Source: Diplocloster modestus
GTDB lineage: Bacteria > Bacillota > Clostridia > Lachnospirales > Lachnospiraceae
Reading direction: 5' to 3'
Assembly: GCF_019042245.1 (NCBI RefSeq)
Contig: NZ_JAHQCX010000015.1
Span: 1 to 64,000 of the forward strand
Length of the DNA stretch: 64,000 nt
The notes below the pieces were generated by a model. The model worked only from the letters and a program-made list of their open reading frames with translations. It was not told the origin of the DNA and searched no databases. Of this stretch, positions 55,366-63,970 are shown one piece after another. The position numbers were made by a program, and so were the translations under genes. Every line of letters starts with the position of its first letter. Position 1 is the stretch's first letter.

Positions 55366-56991
55366 CTACGCATTCATCCGGCGGTATTCCTGGGGTTTGA
55401 TTCCCACCCGTTTGGCAAACAGCCTGCTGAAATGGCGCGCGTCAGAATAACCGCAAAGTTCAGCGATCTCCGAAATATTTTTTGTCGAATCTTTCAGCAG
55501 CCGTTTTGCATGATCAATCCGGACCTGTATCAGATAGTCTGTGATAGTGACTCCCGTCTCCTGCTTGAACAGCCCGCTGAAATAGTGATAGCTCAGATCC
55601 ACCTGCGCGCATACCTCTTCCAGGGATACCGGCTCTTTATAATGTTGTTCAATATACTCGATGGCGATGGTGATCGGCTGCTTGTGCCTGCTGTTCATGG
55701 TCTCAAGATAGCCTGCCATGATCTGCGTAATGTATTCACAGACAGCCCGCTTCAACTGTTCAAGGCTGTTCAGCGCGAGGAAATATTCATTCTGAGCCGA
55801 TATTTCCTCCTGTAATATTTTAATCCCGTCTTTCTTAACCTCTTCCCGGAACTGATTTAAAAGTTCCATCAGCAGAATTTCCAGCTGCCACGGGCTCTCC
55901 TTCAACTGAGGTGCCCATTCTTCAAAACTCTGTTCCAGAAATTCCCTCATCAGTCCGGTCTGGTAGTTGTGGATCATCTCATCAAACTTGTGAATCCACT
56001 GTTTCGTCAGCACGGGAGCCGCTTCCTTTAGCTGAATCCGCTCAGCTGAGACCGGTTTTGAGGTCCCGAACACCGGCTTCATCCTGGTACAGGCAAAGGC
56101 GTCCCGGACACTTTTGCTGATCCCCGAATGGCTTTCATAAAATCTGCCGACTCCCAGTATGGATTCTATTTCCGGATAGACTAACAGGGCGGACGCCCAA
56201 TCCGAATGGAGCTTTAAAAACGCTTTGTTCATTTCTTCTTTTTTGCCTGCCGGGATATTATAGATACATTCGATGACATTTTTTTCTTCGATCATGGCCC
56301 AGTCATAGCACAGATCGGAAAGCAGCCGTTCGGCCATATTATATACTTTATAAGAGACCGCTGGGCTCTCCTGCGCTTCCAGCAGCCTCCGGTTCGCATG
56401 GTCCGGACAGAATATCCGGATGAGGAACGCTCCATACAGCCCCTCCCGGAACCGGAACCCATTTTGCCGGTTAAACTGCTCCAGATCTGTCTCACAGCCC
56501 CCGATCTGGTGCAGGCAGTTAAACAGGAACTGGTTCCTGGCCAGTTTCGTAAACTCTTCCTCCAGTTTCTGCTGCTTTTTACCGATATCACTTCGTTCTA
56601 TCCGCTGTGACTCTTTGATTTTCAGAATTCTCGCCAGACTGCTGTTCAGATCGGAAGCGTTGATCGGTTTAATCAGGAAATCGATCACACCGCTTTTCAA
56701 CGCGTCATAGGCGTAGTCAAAAACCTTGTACCCGCTGATGATAATAACGGATATCTTCTCCTGTATCTCCTGCACTTTCCTGGCGAGAACCAGACCGTCC
56801 ACACCGGGCATCTTGATATCCGTAATCAGGATATCCGGATGCAGCTCCCTGACTTTTTTCAGCGCTTCCTCGCCGTCGTACGCTTCTCCCGCGTATTCCA
56901 ATCCCAGGTTTTCCCAATCCACAAGGTTTTTTACCAGTTTCACTACCCGCTTTTCATCGTCCGCGATTAATACCTTGTACTTCTCTTCCAT
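55366..56991 (-). CDS. Response regulator, YesN/AraC type
   Basis: 541 residues. The receiver domain (1-125) has DD at 11-12, phospho-acceptor D58 (DILITDIKMPGVDG) and Lys in FLIKPINASDL. A middle region of about 300 residues has no clear motif. The C-terminal AraC DNA-binding domain (about 440-541) carries SLEEVCAQVDLSYHYFSGLFKQETG and ISEIAELCGYSDARHFSRLFAKRVG. It is likely to activate the importer promoter near 51890 and perhaps the whole block. It is co-transcribed with the kinase and pseudo-ATPase. Confidence 0.92.
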   Translation of the reverse strand: MEEKYKVLIADDEKRVVKLVKNLVDWENLGLEYAGEAYDGEEALKKVRELHPDILITDIKMPGVDGLVLARKVQEIQEKISVIIISGYKVFDYAYDALKSGVIDFLIKPINASDLNSSLARILKIKESQRIERSDIGKKQQKLEEEFTKLARNQFLFNCLHQIGGCETDLEQFNRQNGFRFREGLYGAFLIRIFCPDHANRRLLEAQESPAVSYKVYNMAERLLSDLCYDWAMIEEKNVIECIYNIPAGKKEEMNKAFLKLHSDWASALLVYPEIESILGVGRFYESHSGISKSVRDAFACTRMKPVFGTSKPVSAERIQLKEAAPVLTKQWIHKFDEMIHNYQTGLMREFLEQSFEEWAPQLKESPWQLEILLMELLNQFREEVKKDGIKILQEEISAQNEYFLALNSLEQLKRAVCEYITQIMAGYLETMNSRHKQPITIAIEYIEQHYKEPVSLEEVCAQVDLSYHYFSGLFKQETGVTITDYLIQVRIDHAKRLLKDSTKNISEIAELCGYSDARHFSRLFAKRVGIKPQEYRRMNA

Positions 56992-57067
56992 TGGATAAAG
57001 CCTCTCTTCCTTCTTCTGCCCTTCCTCATAGAATTTCCATAAAGGGAAGCTCTATGCACATGTCTTA

Positions 57068-58045
57068 TCATTCAAATGGATATTTCATCCCCAGTTTCGC
57101 CCGGATCGCATCCATCAGCTCCATGATCCTCAAGGTCTCCTGAAGCGGCATGAGAGGCGATTCCAGTAGCCCTTCCCGAAGGCAGCGGCAAGTCTCTTGG
57201 ATCTCGTATTCATATCCGCGGATTCCGGCTTCCTTTTCGTAAACAGCCGTTATTTCCTTTTGTTTGTTATAAACCGTCATCTTTTTCCAGTGATTGAATT
57301 CATCAATGAGGATCAGCCCCTGCTGTCCGCTGATCAGCCCCTGGGTCATAAGCATGGACTCCATGGAACAATGCAGTACCGCCATACTTCCGTTCTTATA
57401 ACGCAGGGTAATGCTGTCCTGGAGATCCACTCCTTTCTCCGACATTTTGGCAACAACGTCAAAGCCTTCCACCTGGTCCCCCAGCACCATCGATGCAAAC
57501 GTAAGAGCGTATACCCCCATATCCAGCAGTGCGCCTCCGGCCAGCTTAGGTTCGTCCAACCGGGCCCAGCCGCGCAGATTATTGCCAAGGGAAGCTTCCA
57601 CCGACTCCACCTGCCCGATCGCGCCGCCGGCCAGCAGTTCCCGCAAGGTTTGAAGCTGCGGGAAATACCTGGTCCATATCGCTTCCATCAGAAGTACGCC
57701 CTGCGCTTTGGCCATTTCGATAATTTCCCTTGCCTGGCCTGCGTTGGCGGTAAATGCCTTCTCACACAGGATATTTTTCCCGTGGGCCAGACACAGCTTC
57801 ATATGCTCATAGTGATGGGAATGGGGCGTAGCGATGTAGATCAGATCCAGGCCGTCATCTGCCGCCAGCTCTTCGTAACTGCCATATGCTTTCTCAAATC
57901 CATACTTCGCGGCAAACTCTTTCGCCCGATCATAATCCCTTGCCGCCACCGCTGTGACCGCCGCCTCATCCATGCGCCCGATCACAGCCGTCAGAGTATT
58001 TGCGATACCGCCTGCCCCTAAAATTCCTATCCTGATTTTTTCCAT
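57068..58045 (-). CDS. Gfo/Idh/MocA-family oxidoreductase
   Basis: 325 residues. The N-terminal Rossmann motif is GILGAGGIANT (7-17), followed by the family block IYIATPHSHHYEHMKLCLAHGKNILCEKAFTANAG; the C-terminal alpha/beta domain is complete. Such enzymes oxidise sugars, inositols or their derivatives with NAD(P). It lies 76 bp upstream of the response regulator on the same strand and has an AAGGAG site, so it may belong to the sulfated-sugar pathway. The substrate is unknown. Confidence 0.88.
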   Translation of the reverse strand: MEKIRIGILGAGGIANTLTAVIGRMDEAAVTAVAARDYDRAKEFAAKYGFEKAYGSYEELAADDGLDLIYIATPHSHHYEHMKLCLAHGKNILCEKAFTANAGQAREIIEMAKAQGVLLMEAIWTRYFPQLQTLRELLAGGAIGQVESVEASLGNNLRGWARLDEPKLAGGALLDMGVYALTFASMVLGDQVEGFDVVAKMSEKGVDLQDSITLRYKNGSMAVLHCSMESMLMTQGLISGQQGLILIDEFNHWKKMTVYNKQKEITAVYEKEAGIRGYEYEIQETCRCLREGLLESPLMPLQETLRIMELMDAIRAKLGMKYPFE

Positions 58046-58170
58046 AGAAAATCTCCTTCTCCTATTATAGATTTTAGTGTCGCCCTCTTTTTTGCTATGT
58101 GCGTTGCTATTCTTTATACATCATATGACAGCCCTTAAGCCGTCCGCAAGTCTTTTTTTCATAAAAGCGG

Positions 58171-58199
58171 TTGAATCGACAGAAAGAATTCTATATAAT
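58171..58199 (+). promoter_or_regulatory. Promoter of the DUF1846 gene
   Basis: TTGAAT (58171-58176) and TATAAT (58194-58199) are 17 bp apart. The predicted transcript start near 58206 rules out an in-frame start at 58171. Confidence 0.75.
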
Positions 58200-58242
58200 G
58201 GAAATGTTGAGTAAAGAAATGAACATTCGAGGAGAGAGATTG

Positions 58243-59727
58243 ATGAGAACAGGTTTTGACAATGAGAAATATGTAAAATTACAGTCCGAGCATATCAGAG
58301 AGCGGATTTCGTCTGCGGGAAATAAACTGTACCTGGAATTCGGCGGAAAGCTTTTTGACGACTTTCATGCTTCGAGAGTGCTGCCCGGCTTCAAACCTGA
58401 CAGTAAGATTAAGATGTTGATGCAGATGAAAGATCAGGCAGAGATCCTCATCGTCATCAACGCTTCCGATATTGAGAAGAACAAAGTCCGCGGAGATCTT
58501 GGAATCACCTACGATTCCGATGTACTCCGTCTGATCGATGCCTTTCACAGCATCGGATTGTATGTGGGAAGTGTCGTAATCGCCCAGTTCGCGGGCCAGA
58601 GCGCCGCGGAAACCTTCCAGAAACGGCTGGAGTCCCAGGGGATCAAAGTATATCTGCACTATCCGATTCCCGGTTATCCCACCAATATCCCGCTGATCGT
58701 AAGCGATGAGGGTTATGGGAAAAACCAATATATCGAAACCACAAAACCCCTGGTCGTGGTGACCGCTCCGGGTCCTGGCAGCGGTAAGATGGCCGTCTGC
58801 CTGTCCCAGCTCTACCATGAGTATAAAAGAGGCATCAAAGCCGGTTATTCCAAGTTCGAGACCTTCCCGATCTGGAACCTGCCGCTCAAGCATCCGGTCA
58901 ATCTGGCCTACGAGGCCGCCACTGCCGACCTGAACGATGTGAATATGATTGACCCGTTCCATCTGGAGGCCTACGGTAAAACCACCGTCAATTATAACCG
59001 GGACGTGGAGATCTTTCCGGTTCTGAACGCGATTCTGACCAGGATCCTGGGTGAGAGCCCCTACAAATCCCCCACCGACATGGGTGTCAACATGGTGGGC
59101 AACTGTATTACTGACGACGACGCGGTTCAGGACGCCGCCCGCCAGGAGATCATCCGCCGCTATTACACAGCCCTCTACGAAAAACAGCAGGGGCTGGTAG
59201 ACGATGAACAGATCTACCGCTTTGAGCTGCTGATGAATCAGGCCAACACCAGCATCGAAGACCGCCGGGTGGTAAACGCTGCTTTAACCCGCTCCGAGGA
59301 GACGGACCAATTGCCCGCCGCCGCTATTGAGCTGACGGACGGCAGAATTATCACCGGCAAGACCACTTCTTTGCTGGGAGCTTCTTCCGCCGTCTTGTTA
59401 AATGCCCTCAAGGCCCTGGCCGGAATCGATCACGATGAGCACCTGATCTCCCCCACCATCCTGGAGCCGATCCAGCACTTAAAAGTCGACCACCTGGGCA
59501 ACCGGAATCCCAGGCTTCACACAGACGAGACCCTGATCGCGCTCTCCATCAGCGCCGCCACGAATCCTCACGCGGAGCAGGCCATGGCCGAGCTTGAAAA
59601 TCTCCGGGGCTGCGAGGTCCATTCTTCGGTCATCCTGGCTCAGGTCGATGTGAACACCTTTAAGAAGCTGGGTGTGAACCTGACTTTTGAGCCTCGGTAT
59701 CAGACGAATACTTTGTATCATAAGTAA
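58243..59727 (+). CDS. DUF1846 / UPF0371 family protein
   Basis: 494 residues from the ATG at 58243 (MRTGFDNEKYVKLQSEHI), chosen because GGAGAGAG lies 7 nt upstream and an earlier ATG falls inside the promoter. It has the usual length of the DUF1846 family (KLYLEFGGKLFDDFHASRVLPGF, VTAPGPGSGKMAVCLSQLYHE, EIFPVLNAILTRILG). The P-loop-like GPGSGKMA (about residues 182-189) suggests nucleotide binding. Crystal structures exist for the family but no firm function is known to me. The stop codon is followed 6 nt later by palindromic element B. Confidence 0.88.
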   Translation: MRTGFDNEKYVKLQSEHIRERISSAGNKLYLEFGGKLFDDFHASRVLPGFKPDSKIKMLMQMKDQAEILIVINASDIEKNKVRGDLGITYDSDVLRLIDAFHSIGLYVGSVVIAQFAGQSAAETFQKRLESQGIKVYLHYPIPGYPTNIPLIVSDEGYGKNQYIETTKPLVVVTAPGPGSGKMAVCLSQLYHEYKRGIKAGYSKFETFPIWNLPLKHPVNLAYEAATADLNDVNMIDPFHLEAYGKTTVNYNRDVEIFPVLNAILTRILGESPYKSPTDMGVNMVGNCITDDDAVQDAARQEIIRRYYTALYEKQQGLVDDEQIYRFELLMNQANTSIEDRRVVNAALTRSEETDQLPAAAIELTDGRIITGKTTSLLGASSAVLLNALKALAGIDHDEHLISPTILEPIQHLKVDHLGNRNPRLHTDETLIALSISAATNPHAEQAMAELENLRGCEVHSSVILAQVDVNTFKKLGVNLTFEPRYQTNTLYHK

Positions 59728-59733
59728 CCGGGG

Positions 59734-59971
59734 CCGGAAGGCGGGGGAGGCGCTCCAAAGGCAGCGGAACCCAAACCGCTTGAGGGCAGATCTTAGAATG
59801 GGTTACGTAGAAGGAGGAAGAACCTGGCAGGACCCGGGGGCGTGTCTGAGCCGAATGGCGAGTTTGCCCCCGGGTTCTGCTAATAAGAGGTTCTTCCTCC
59901 TTCGTAGTTACCCATTCTTAGATCTGTCCGAAGCGGTTTGGGTTCCGCTGCCTTTGGAGCGCCCCCTCCGG
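59734..59971. repeat. Long palindromic element B (second copy of the element A family)
   Basis: A 238-bp interrupted palindrome. The core (59777-59921) matches element A in order and spacing: CGCTTGAG, CTTAGAATGGGTTACG, GTCTGAGCCG, TGGCGAGTTTG, AATAAGAGGTTCT, GTTACCCATTCTTAG. Paired stem bases differ from A in compensating ways (AATGGG/CCCATT for AACAGG/CCTGTT). The T.T mismatches sit at the same two places. It lies between the convergent DUF1846 and ridA genes. Confidence 0.8.
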
Positions 59972-60032
59972 AATCCGCCCTTCGGTCCGCCAGACTCCCG
60001 GTCCCAGTCCCCCAGGCCCCGGCTCCCCAGGC
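59972..60032. other. Short GC-rich spacer between element B and ridA
   Basis: C-rich sequence with no clear hairpin followed by a T-run on either strand. No separate terminator for DUF1846 or ridA was found, so element B may itself end one or both convergent transcripts. Confidence 0.4.
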
Positions 60033-60416
60033 TTAGTCCTCCTTAACAGCGACAGCCTCGATCTCCACCAGGCCTCCCTTGGGAAGGGCCGCTACCTGTA
60101 CGCAGGAACGGGCGGGGGTGTCTCCTTCAAAATAGTTCGCGTAGATTGCGTTGACTGCGGCGAAATCACCTATGTTATCCAGGAATACTACGGTTTTAAC
60201 AACGTTTTTTAAGGAAAGACCGGATGCTTCCAATACTGCTTTCAGGTTTTCCAGGGCCTGGGTAGTCTGCGCTTCCACTCCTTCTTTTAGTTCTCCGGAT
60301 ACGGGGTCAAGGCCCAGTTGTCCTGAGGTGAATAATACATCGCCTGCCATTACGGCATGGGAATAAGGTCCTACTGCTGCGGGTGCTTTCTGTGCGGTGA
60401 TTACCGATTTTTTCAT
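60033..60416 (-). CDS. ridA: RidA family reactive enamine/imine deaminase
   Basis: 127 residues, the standard length. Family motifs are GPYSHAVMAGDVLFTSGQLGLDP near the start and PARSCVQVAALPKGGLVEIEAVAV at the end, with the substrate-binding Arg and terminal Glu. It hydrolyses 2-aminoacrylate-type intermediates from PLP enzymes. It is downstream of the xanthine dehydrogenase gene, as are many RidA homologues in purine or pyrimidine catabolic loci, but the 80-bp gap leaves co-transcription open. Confidence 0.93.
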   Translation of the reverse strand: MKKSVITAQKAPAAVGPYSHAVMAGDVLFTSGQLGLDPVSGELKEGVEAQTTQALENLKAVLEASGLSLKNVVKTVVFLDNIGDFAAVNAIYANYFEGDTPARSCVQVAALPKGGLVEIEAVAVKED

Positions 60417-60496
60417 AATTCAATCTTCCTCTCTTTTTAGCTGAGTTATCTAGCATATATTATGGGGACATGCCCGTTTCAGACATGCCCTCCATC

Positions 60497-63061
60497 CTAC
60501 TTTTTCGGCTTTCGATAGAACGTGTCGTCTAAGGGGAGCTTGGTTCGAAACGTCCCATCTAACCGATAGTAAGCATTCTGACAGGCCGGTGCGGTGGGGA
60601 CACTGCATATTTCACCAATCCCCTTGGCACCGTAGGCCATTTCGGCAGGATTGCCGGAATTGACGAAGATCACTTCCACCGGCGGTACATCGGTGGCCCG
60701 AAGCAGTCCGAGCCGGCCGTATTTGAGGATGGGATACCCGCCTTCCACCGGGAAATCTTCGGTCAGGCCATATCCTAATCCCATGACTACTCCGCCTTCG
60801 ATCTGGCCTTGTGCCGACTGCGGATTGATCACGGTTCCTGCGTCGTGTGCGGCAACTACTTTTTCCATCTTCCCCTCTTCATTCAGGATTACCACCTGGG
60901 TCGCGTATCCATAGGCCACATGGCTGACCGGGTTGGGTTTCTCAGATCCCATCGGATCGGTTTTGCCCAGGTATTCTCCCGTGAAGAGCCTGCCTTCTAA
61001 GGCTTCCAGGGAACCGGCTGTCTCAAGCGCTTCTTTTAATTTGAGCGCAGCCCTTCTGGCTGCCTCTCCCATAAAGAGTGTCTGCCTGGACGCGGTGCTG
61101 GTACCGGAATCCGGGGTTCTTGCGGTATTGCCCCGCTCATATACGGTCAGGGAAGGTTTGATTCCCAAGGTCTGGCAGACGATGTGGGTCGCGGTAGTTC
61201 CGATCCCCTGGCCCATACAGGCGGCCGAGGTCAGGATATGCACATGGCCGTCCCGGATCTCCAGGTTGCATCTGCCGGTATCGGGAATGCCTACGCCCAC
61301 GCCGCTGTTTTTCATACAGCTGGCGATTCCGGCGTAAGGGCTGGATTCGTAGATTTCTTTTACCGCTTCCAGAGTCTCCAAAAGGGCAGTGTCGGGAGTG
61401 GCGATCTGGCCGTTGGGCAGTACCTGCCCGGGACGGATCGCATTCCGGTAACGGATCTCCCAGGGGGTGATCCCGGCCAGCTCCGCCAGCTCATTGATGT
61501 TGCATTCGGTGGCAAAACAGCTCTGGGTCACGCCAAAGCCCCGATAGGCTCCGGCCGGTATATTATTCGTATAGACACCGTAGCCTGTGATGTCCACATC
61601 GTGATAGTTATAGGGTCCGGCCGCATGGGTACAGGCCCTCTGCAGGACCGGTCCGCCCAGGGACGCGTAGGCGCCTGTGTCTGAATAGATGACGGCCTTC
61701 ATTCCGGTCAGATATCCGTTTTCATCGCAGGCCGTGGTGAATTCCATCTCCATAGCGTGGCGCTTCACGTGGCAGCGGATGCTCTCTTCTCTGCTGAATT
61801 TTACTTTTACCGGACGTCCGGTAAGCCAGGCCGCCAACGCGGCGTGGTGCTGGACACTCATGTCTTCTTTTCCGCCAAATCCGCCGCCCACCAGCTTTGT
61901 CTCACTGATTACTTTTTCCACGGGCAGATTCAATATATGGGCGATCTCATGCTGCTCATCATAGATGGACTGGGAGGCTGTGTACAGATGCAGCTCTTCC
62001 CCCTGCCGGAAGGCGATCGCACACTCCGGCTCCATGAACGCGTGGTCGGTAAACGGTACCTGATATACGTGGGAAACGACGTATTTGGACCCGGCGATCG
62101 CCGCATCCGCGTCTCCTCGTTTCAGCACTTCCTTTGTCAGCAGGTTTCCGCTCTCGTGGATCTTCGGCGCATCTTCTTTGAGCGCGTCTCTTGGCGAGGT
62201 TACCGGAGGCAGCTCCGTATCATCCACCTCGATCAGATCCAGGATTTCATCCAGCGTTTCCTTATGCTCCGATACCACCAGTGCCAGCGCATCCCCGATA
62301 TAGCGGGTAATATCGCCCTCCGCGATCATGACGTCCCAGTCTTTTTTCAGATGGCCGTGTTTATTATTCGGCACATCTTTTGCTGTGTAGACCGCGACAC
62401 AATCCGGGTGTGCCTCCGCCTTTGACAGGTCAATTTTATTGATTCTGGCTCTCGGGTATCTGCTTCTTAACGCTTTGGCGTATACCATATCCGGCAGTAC
62501 GATGTCATCCACAAACTGGCCCGTGCCCAATACTTTTTCTCTGGCATCCACGCGGGGAAACCGCTCGCTGACCAGCAGATGGTCCGGTTCCTTCTGCGGT
62601 ATCTCACGGTTTTCCCGGAAATATTCCGCAGCCATAAGGATCGCGTCCTCGATCTTCTGGTAGCCGGTACACCGGCAGATATTCCCGCGGATTGCTTTTT
62701 TGACATCTTCCCGGCTGGGCGTGAGCGTCTCATCCAGCAGCACCTTCGCGGATATTACCATGCCCGGTATGCAGAAACCGCACTGCACCGCTCCGGCCTC
62801 CGCGAAACAATAGGCATAGACCTCTTTTTCCCGGCTGCTTAAGCCCTCCACCGTGGTAATGCATTTTCCGTCCATTTTCGAGAGCTTCTGCACACAGGCC
62901 TTGACCTTCCTGCCATCCGCGATAATGGTACAGGCGCCGCATGCCCCCTCACCGCAGCCCTCCTTTACGGAGGTCAGCCGAAGTTCATCACGCAGATAGT
63001 CGATCAGGCGGATATCTTTATCACTTTGACATTCCTTTCCATTTACAATAAATCGAAACAT
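60497..63061 (-). CDS. Xanthine dehydrogenase family protein, fused [2Fe-2S] and molybdopterin subunits (selenium-dependent type)
   Basis: 854 residues from the ATG at 63061, which lies 7 nt after AGGAG; the ATG 6 bp upstream is too close to that site. The N-terminal iron-sulfur domain has C36/C41/C44/C56 (GCGEGACGACTI) and C94/C97/C129/C131 (QCGFCIPG, NICRCTGY). The molybdopterin part starts near 165, with GGGFGGKEDM and AGAYRGFGVTQSCFATE. This fused, FAD-less layout matches the selenium-dependent xanthine/purine hydroxylases of clostridia. The neighbouring YqeB gene belongs to the same system. Selenium would be a labile cofactor; no in-frame UGA is needed. Confidence 0.88.
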   Translation of the reverse strand: MFRFIVNGKECQSDKDIRLIDYLRDELRLTSVKEGCGEGACGACTIIADGRKVKACVQKLSKMDGKCITTVEGLSSREKEVYAYCFAEAGAVQCGFCIPGMVISAKVLLDETLTPSREDVKKAIRGNICRCTGYQKIEDAILMAAEYFRENREIPQKEPDHLLVSERFPRVDAREKVLGTGQFVDDIVLPDMVYAKALRSRYPRARINKIDLSKAEAHPDCVAVYTAKDVPNNKHGHLKKDWDVMIAEGDITRYIGDALALVVSEHKETLDEILDLIEVDDTELPPVTSPRDALKEDAPKIHESGNLLTKEVLKRGDADAAIAGSKYVVSHVYQVPFTDHAFMEPECAIAFRQGEELHLYTASQSIYDEQHEIAHILNLPVEKVISETKLVGGGFGGKEDMSVQHHAALAAWLTGRPVKVKFSREESIRCHVKRHAMEMEFTTACDENGYLTGMKAVIYSDTGAYASLGGPVLQRACTHAAGPYNYHDVDITGYGVYTNNIPAGAYRGFGVTQSCFATECNINELAELAGITPWEIRYRNAIRPGQVLPNGQIATPDTALLETLEAVKEIYESSPYAGIASCMKNSGVGVGIPDTGRCNLEIRDGHVHILTSAACMGQGIGTTATHIVCQTLGIKPSLTVYERGNTARTPDSGTSTASRQTLFMGEAARRAALKLKEALETAGSLEALEGRLFTGEYLGKTDPMGSEKPNPVSHVAYGYATQVVILNEEGKMEKVVAAHDAGTVINPQSAQGQIEGGVVMGLGYGLTEDFPVEGGYPILKYGRLGLLRATDVPPVEVIFVNSGNPAEMAYGAKGIGEICSVPTAPACQNAYYRLDGTFRTKLPLDDTFYRKPKK

Positions 63062-63070
63062 TTTCATGCT

Positions 63071-63190
63071 CCTTTCCTTAGATCTGCCTTGTATTTTAAG
63101 GCATCCAGGTATACCCGAAGGGTGTTTCCTTAGATCTGCCTTGTACTTCAAGGCATCCAGGTATACCCGAAGGGTGTTTCATTAGATCTG
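63071..63190. repeat. Tandem duplication between yqeB and the dehydrogenase gene
   Basis: Two copies of a unit of about 54 bp (starting TTAGATCTGCCTTGTA and ending CCCGAAGGGTGTTTC, near 63078-63131 and 63132-63180) precede a third partial copy, which is the last codons of yqeB. The unit seems to have arisen by duplication of the gene's 3' end plus adjacent spacer. Each copy carries an AAGGCATCC / CCCGAAGGG motif. Confidence 0.75.
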
Positions 63191-63970
63191 CCTTGCCTTT
63201 CGCAATATGGCTTCCAGCACACCGCCCCCGATGGCCCTGGCCTTATCTGAAATGGTAAAGCAATACTCTCTCTCGCATCTGGCGTCGATGTCGCCGCATT
63301 TCATCCCTTCTGTGACCAGGACACCCGCCTGCAGCATGCCCCGCACCATACCGGACATCTGTGCCCGGATAGGAACGCCGCCGCTGCTGGCGACCACCTG
63401 CCCTTCCTTTACGGTATCCCCGATCGAAACCACAGGCTTAAATGGCCCGCCAGACTCCGCCCGGATCAGCCGCTCGGACGTATAGCCGGCTACTTCACCG
63501 GGTATTCCCGTATTTGGTATTGCACTTCCCCGTTCGATCACCCTTCCAAGATAGTGACCCCTTTTTGTCTCCACTACCAGATGGCAGTCCTCCCCTGCCG
63601 TAAACCCTGGCCCGACTCCGATCACCAGCGCCGCGTCGTCTATCCGGGTTCCCAGGTTCTTTTTTGCCAGTATGGCATCCACCACCACGTCCGGCTGCCA
63701 GGTCTCTTTGATCTCCGCTTCCGGATCTGCCAGCACAGCGATGTCTCCCTCTTTCACGATCTGCCGCACCTCTTCGCTCCCTGCTGCAAAGACGGCCAAG
63801 AGCCCCTCAACTCTTGCCTCGCCTTCATATACCGCGCGGGAAAATGCCACGGTGCGCCGTACCGTAGTCGGCACGGCGATCTCCGTCATACAGATATCAA
63901 AACCGCAGCGCTTCAGCCTCCATGCAATTCCGGTTGCCAGATCCCCGGCTCCCTTAATCAAGATCTTCAT
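63182..63970 (-). CDS. yqeB: Selenium-dependent molybdenum hydroxylase system protein YqeB
   Basis: 262 residues. The N-terminal NAD-type motif IKGAGDLATGIAWRLKRCGF and the blocks GVGPGFTAGEDCHLVVET and GDTVKEGQVVASSGGVPIRAQMSG match the YqeB/EF2563 family, which occurs with selenium-dependent molybdenum hydroxylases, selD and yqeC and is thought to help insert the labile selenium cofactor. The last codons (KARQI) lie in the repeat region. The rest of the system presumably lies beyond the right edge. Confidence 0.9.
   Translation of the reverse strand: MKILIKGAGDLATGIAWRLKRCGFDICMTEIAVPTTVRRTVAFSRAVYEGEARVEGLLAVFAAGSEEVRQIVKEGDIAVLADPEAEIKETWQPDVVVDAILAKKNLGTRIDDAALVIGVGPGFTAGEDCHLVVETKRGHYLGRVIERGSAIPNTGIPGEVAGYTSERLIRAESGGPFKPVVSIGDTVKEGQVVASSGGVPIRAQMSGMVRGMLQAGVLVTEGMKCGDIDARCEREYCFTISDKARAIGGGVLEAILRKARQI

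Noticed and set aside
58171..58242. Extra N-terminal 24 codons for the DUF1846 gene
   Set aside because: They overlap the -35 and -10 boxes; the ATG at 58243 has the ribosome site.
60497..63061. Selenocysteine in the xanthine dehydrogenase
   Set aside because: The frame has no internal UGA; selenium in this family is a labile non-protein ligand.
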